From: Roseobacter sp. GAI101
GTDB taxonomy: Bacteria > Pseudomonadota > Alphaproteobacteria > Rhodobacterales > Rhodobacteraceae
NCBI RefSeq assembly: GCF_000156335.1
Contig: NZ_DS999213.1
Location: 1,611,947 to 1,675,946, forward strand
Length of the DNA stretch: 64,000 nt
Reading direction: 5' to 3'
The position numbers and the translations under genes were made by a program. Shown piece after piece: positions 62,291-64,000 of this stretch. Every line of letters starts with the position of its first letter. The first letter of the stretch is position 1. Below the pieces are notes generated by a model. It was not told the DNA's origin. It saw only the letters and a program-made list of their open reading frames with translations, and did no database searches.

Positions 62291-62983
62291 TCAAATCAGG
62301 AAGACATCAAAGTCGCTGATAATCTGGGTTAGCGGGTCATCTACCAAGTCTGCGACGCTTGCGATTTCCCCTGTTCCGGCCTTCGAGAAGATGATCGTCG
62401 TACCACTATCCAACGTCAGGATCACGTCTGACCCGCGTCCATTATCTGTGATGGTAGAGATTGCGTCGATATCGTCGGCGTATCCGGGCGCGCCGGTATC
62501 AACAATGTCTGTAAAATTGATGGTGAAGTTCAAAATGTCCGAGGAGCTCTTGAAATCGCGGATGGTATCGATCCCTTGATCAGCGTCGATGGCGAATACA
62601 AATTGATCCTGGCCTGCGCCTCCGCGCAAAAGATCGTTGCCGAAGCCGCCATCAATAATGTCGTCTCCCGATCCACCGGAAACGGTGTCATCGCCAGCGT
62701 CTCCTCCGACCGTGTCGTTGCCTTGCCCTCCCATCATGACGTCATTGCCATCAGAGCCAAAGATATAGTCATTGCCAGAGCCTCCCGAGACGAAATCATC
62801 GCCCGGCCCCCCTGCAACGAAGCCGTCGTCACCCGGCCCTGCGAGAATGATGTCGTCTCCGTCTCCCCCACGAATATCGTCCCTGCCTTTCAGCCCCAGA
62901 ATAAGATCGCGTTGATCGGTCCCTTGCAGAAAGTCCGCCTCTTGGGTCCCCAGGATTTTGTTGAAGTGAGAATGCCGTTTCAT
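62291..62983 (-). CDS. RTX calcium-binding repeat protein
   Basis: A 230-residue acidic protein with an N-terminal GTQEADFLQGTDQRDLI. An array of about eight GGxGxDxxx nonapeptides (GGDGDDIIL, GGPGDDFVS, GGSGNDYIF and so on) at residues 30-125 forms a calcium beta-roll. The C-terminal part FNFTIN-type ends in LTQIISDFDVFLI, fitting a type I secretion signal. No catalytic domain is visible, so it may be a surface or adhesive protein. ATG 62983 has the better-spaced AGGA than ATG 62989. No type I export genes are seen nearby. Confidence 0.85.
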   Translation of the reverse strand: MKRHSHFNKILGTQEADFLQGTDQRDLILGLKGRDDIRGGDGDDIILAGPGDDGFVAGGPGDDFVSGGSGNDYIFGSDGNDVMMGGQGNDTVGGDAGDDTVSGGSGDDIIDGGFGNDLLRGGAGQDQFVFAIDADQGIDTIRDFKSSSDILNFTINFTDIVDTGAPGYADDIDAISTITDNGRGSDVILTLDSGTTIIFSKAGTGEIASVADLVDDPLTQIISDFDVFLI

Positions 62984-63376
62984 GACCATTTCCTATCGAG
63001 CAAGCCTCGTTTGAGTTTTGAAGATCGATAACCTGATCCACTTGCAAGGAAGGTATCAGCGCGCACATGGCACGAATTGACCTCCCTCAATGTCAGCGGC
63101 TTGTTGCCGGAACTGAAGGACGGCGTTCTGGCCAATCTTCACGTCGATAAGGCGTTAATATGCCAAAGCAGCGATGGCCTGTTCCTCTTTCGCACCAAAC
63201 TTCCCCGGTTTGCAGCAGATGTGTGCAGTCCACCCGTCGTGAACCCGGCCACTTTCGGCCAAAACGGGTCAACCACCTACGCCCTCAGCACAGCCCGCAA
63301 CGCCAGCATTCTTGCACAGGCGGGAACCCACCCCATATTTCCTGCATTACCTCTATGTGAAGGTTGGGAGACCAGG
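62984..63376. other. 393-base region; open coding-like stretch in frame with htpX
   Basis: From 63032 to 63376 one plus-strand frame has no stop and runs directly into htpX. Codon choice is coding-like ([35 protein letters not shown]), but there is no convincing start codon with a ribosome site and no domain I recognise. It may be a decayed gene remnant or chance. The first about 50 bases belong to the RTX gene promoter. Confidence 0.35.
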
Positions 63377-64000
63377 ATGGGCTATGTAAAGACAGCAATG
63401 CTGATGGCGGCGATGACCGCTCTTTTCATGGGTGTGGGCTATCTGGTCGGCGGATCGGGCGGTGCGCTGATTGCGCTGGTCGTCGCTGCGGCAATGAACG
63501 CCTTTACCTGGTGGAACTCGGACCGCATGGTCTTGCGGATGCATAACGCCCAGCCCTTGGAGCCCGGCGACCGGATGGGCCTGCATGCCTTGACTGCGGG
63601 TCTCGCGCGGGATGCGGGCCTGCCTGTGCCTAAGGTCTATCTGATCGATACGCCGCAGCCCAATGCCTTTGCCACTGGGCGCAACCCCGCGAATGCGGCC
63701 GTTGCAGTGACGTCGGGCCTGATACGCAACCTGACCCGCGAGGAGCTGGCCGGTGTAATCGCGCACGAACTGGCCCACATCCGCAACCACGACACCGCGA
63801 TCATGACCGTCACCGCAACTTTTGCCGGGGCGATTTCGATGCTGGCCAACTTCGCGCTCTTCTTCGGCGGATCTCGGGAGCGTCTTGGGTTGGTCGGGTC
63901 GCTTTTGATGATGATCTTGGCACCGATGGCAGCCGCGCTGGTTCAGATGGCGATCAGCCGAACACGGGAATATGCCGCTGACAAAGCCGGGGCCGAAATC
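63377..64000 (+). CDS. htpX: HtpX-type M48 membrane zinc protease (3' end outside window)
   Basis: Inner-membrane protease that degrades misfolded membrane proteins. The visible 208 residues have two N-terminal spans, [20 protein letters not shown], the zinc motif HELAH (His130, Glu131, His134), two further hydrophobic segments, and REYAAD with the third zinc ligand. GGGAG precedes ATG 63377. The rest lies beyond the right edge. It is expected to be chromosomal and stress-regulated. Confidence 0.92.
   Translation, partial: MGYVKTAMLMAAMTALFMGVGYLVGGSGGALIALVVAAAMNAFTWWNSDRMVLRMHNAQPLEPGDRMGLHALTAGLARDAGLPVPKVYLIDTPQPNAFATGRNPANAAVAVTSGLIRNLTREELAGVIAHELAHIRNHDTAIMTVTATFAGAISMLANFALFFGGSRERLGLVGSLLMMILAPMAAALVQMAISRTREYAADKAGAEI

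Noticed and set aside
62600..62900. Regular short DNA repeats that could suggest a CRISPR or satellite array
   Set aside because: They encode RTX nonapeptides in frame, vary at third positions, and have no unique spacers.

Overview
The window is high-GC alphaproteobacterial DNA and looks like a chromosome segment from the Rhodobacteraceae (marine roseobacter-type). The basis is the gene mix: TRAP transporters, a NasS/NasT-controlled nitrate operon, an HWE histidine kinase, a BA14K protein, an RTX protein, and dense operons joined by ATGA overlaps. I see no rRNA, tRNA, CRISPR array or intact insertion sequence. No species assignment is attempted.

Layout. 1-2642: a truncated phosphonate-type ABC binding protein, phosphoglycolate phosphatase, and an LrgA/LrgB pair. 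2731-4910: a minus-strand group of small envelope proteins (lipoprotein, cytochrome b561, four-EF-hand protein, Asp/Arg-repeat secreted protein). 5165-15037: a carbon-catabolic island. It has a LysR regulator broken by an in-frame TAG, a minus-strand operon (split transketolase, SDR dehydrogenase, DctPQM TRAP transporter), and a divergent aminotransferase-transketolase pair. The full-length transketolase has Asn where canonical enzymes have the acceptor-recognising Asp. This island is the best candidate for an undescribed pathway.

15244-29145: a complete assimilatory nitrate system, nasT-nasS then nrtA-nrtB-nrtCD-nirB-nirD-nasA-(trpD-like)-cysG. The nrtA leader can be read in detail: a sigma-54 -24/-12 element, two hexaloop hairpins fitting the ANTAR (NasT) RNA motif, and a long intrinsic terminator. 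This supports nitrate-controlled antitermination layered on nitrogen control. 29342-35002: a GntR regulator divergent from a PotABCD-like ABC transporter and an Asp/Glu/hydantoin racemase, with a perfect palindrome between them.

35103-39305: an SH3b lipoprotein, two divergent paralogous response regulators with unusual output domains, and a PAS-HWE kinase-receiver protein. 39739-54576: a Wzx/Wzy-type exopolysaccharide locus. It encodes three glycosyltransferases, a flippase, a Wza-like exporter, GalU, a fused WecG/phosphoglycosyl transferase, a Wzc-like co-polymerase without a kinase domain, and a Wzy-like polymerase. Embedded in it are a hybrid kinase, a cysteine-free SUOX-fold periplasmic protein and a LuxR-type regulator. 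54783-64000: a CapA-like protein, HxlR/SDR, BA14K, DUF305/CsoR, an M23 peptidase, a DUF1275 membrane protein, an RTX protein and a truncated HtpX.

A recurring structural theme is that all three solute-binding-protein genes whose 3' ends are visible (dctP, nrtA, the PotD-like gene) are followed by a GC-rich intercistronic hairpin before the permease gene. This suggests a shared way of raising binding-protein mRNA over permease mRNA.
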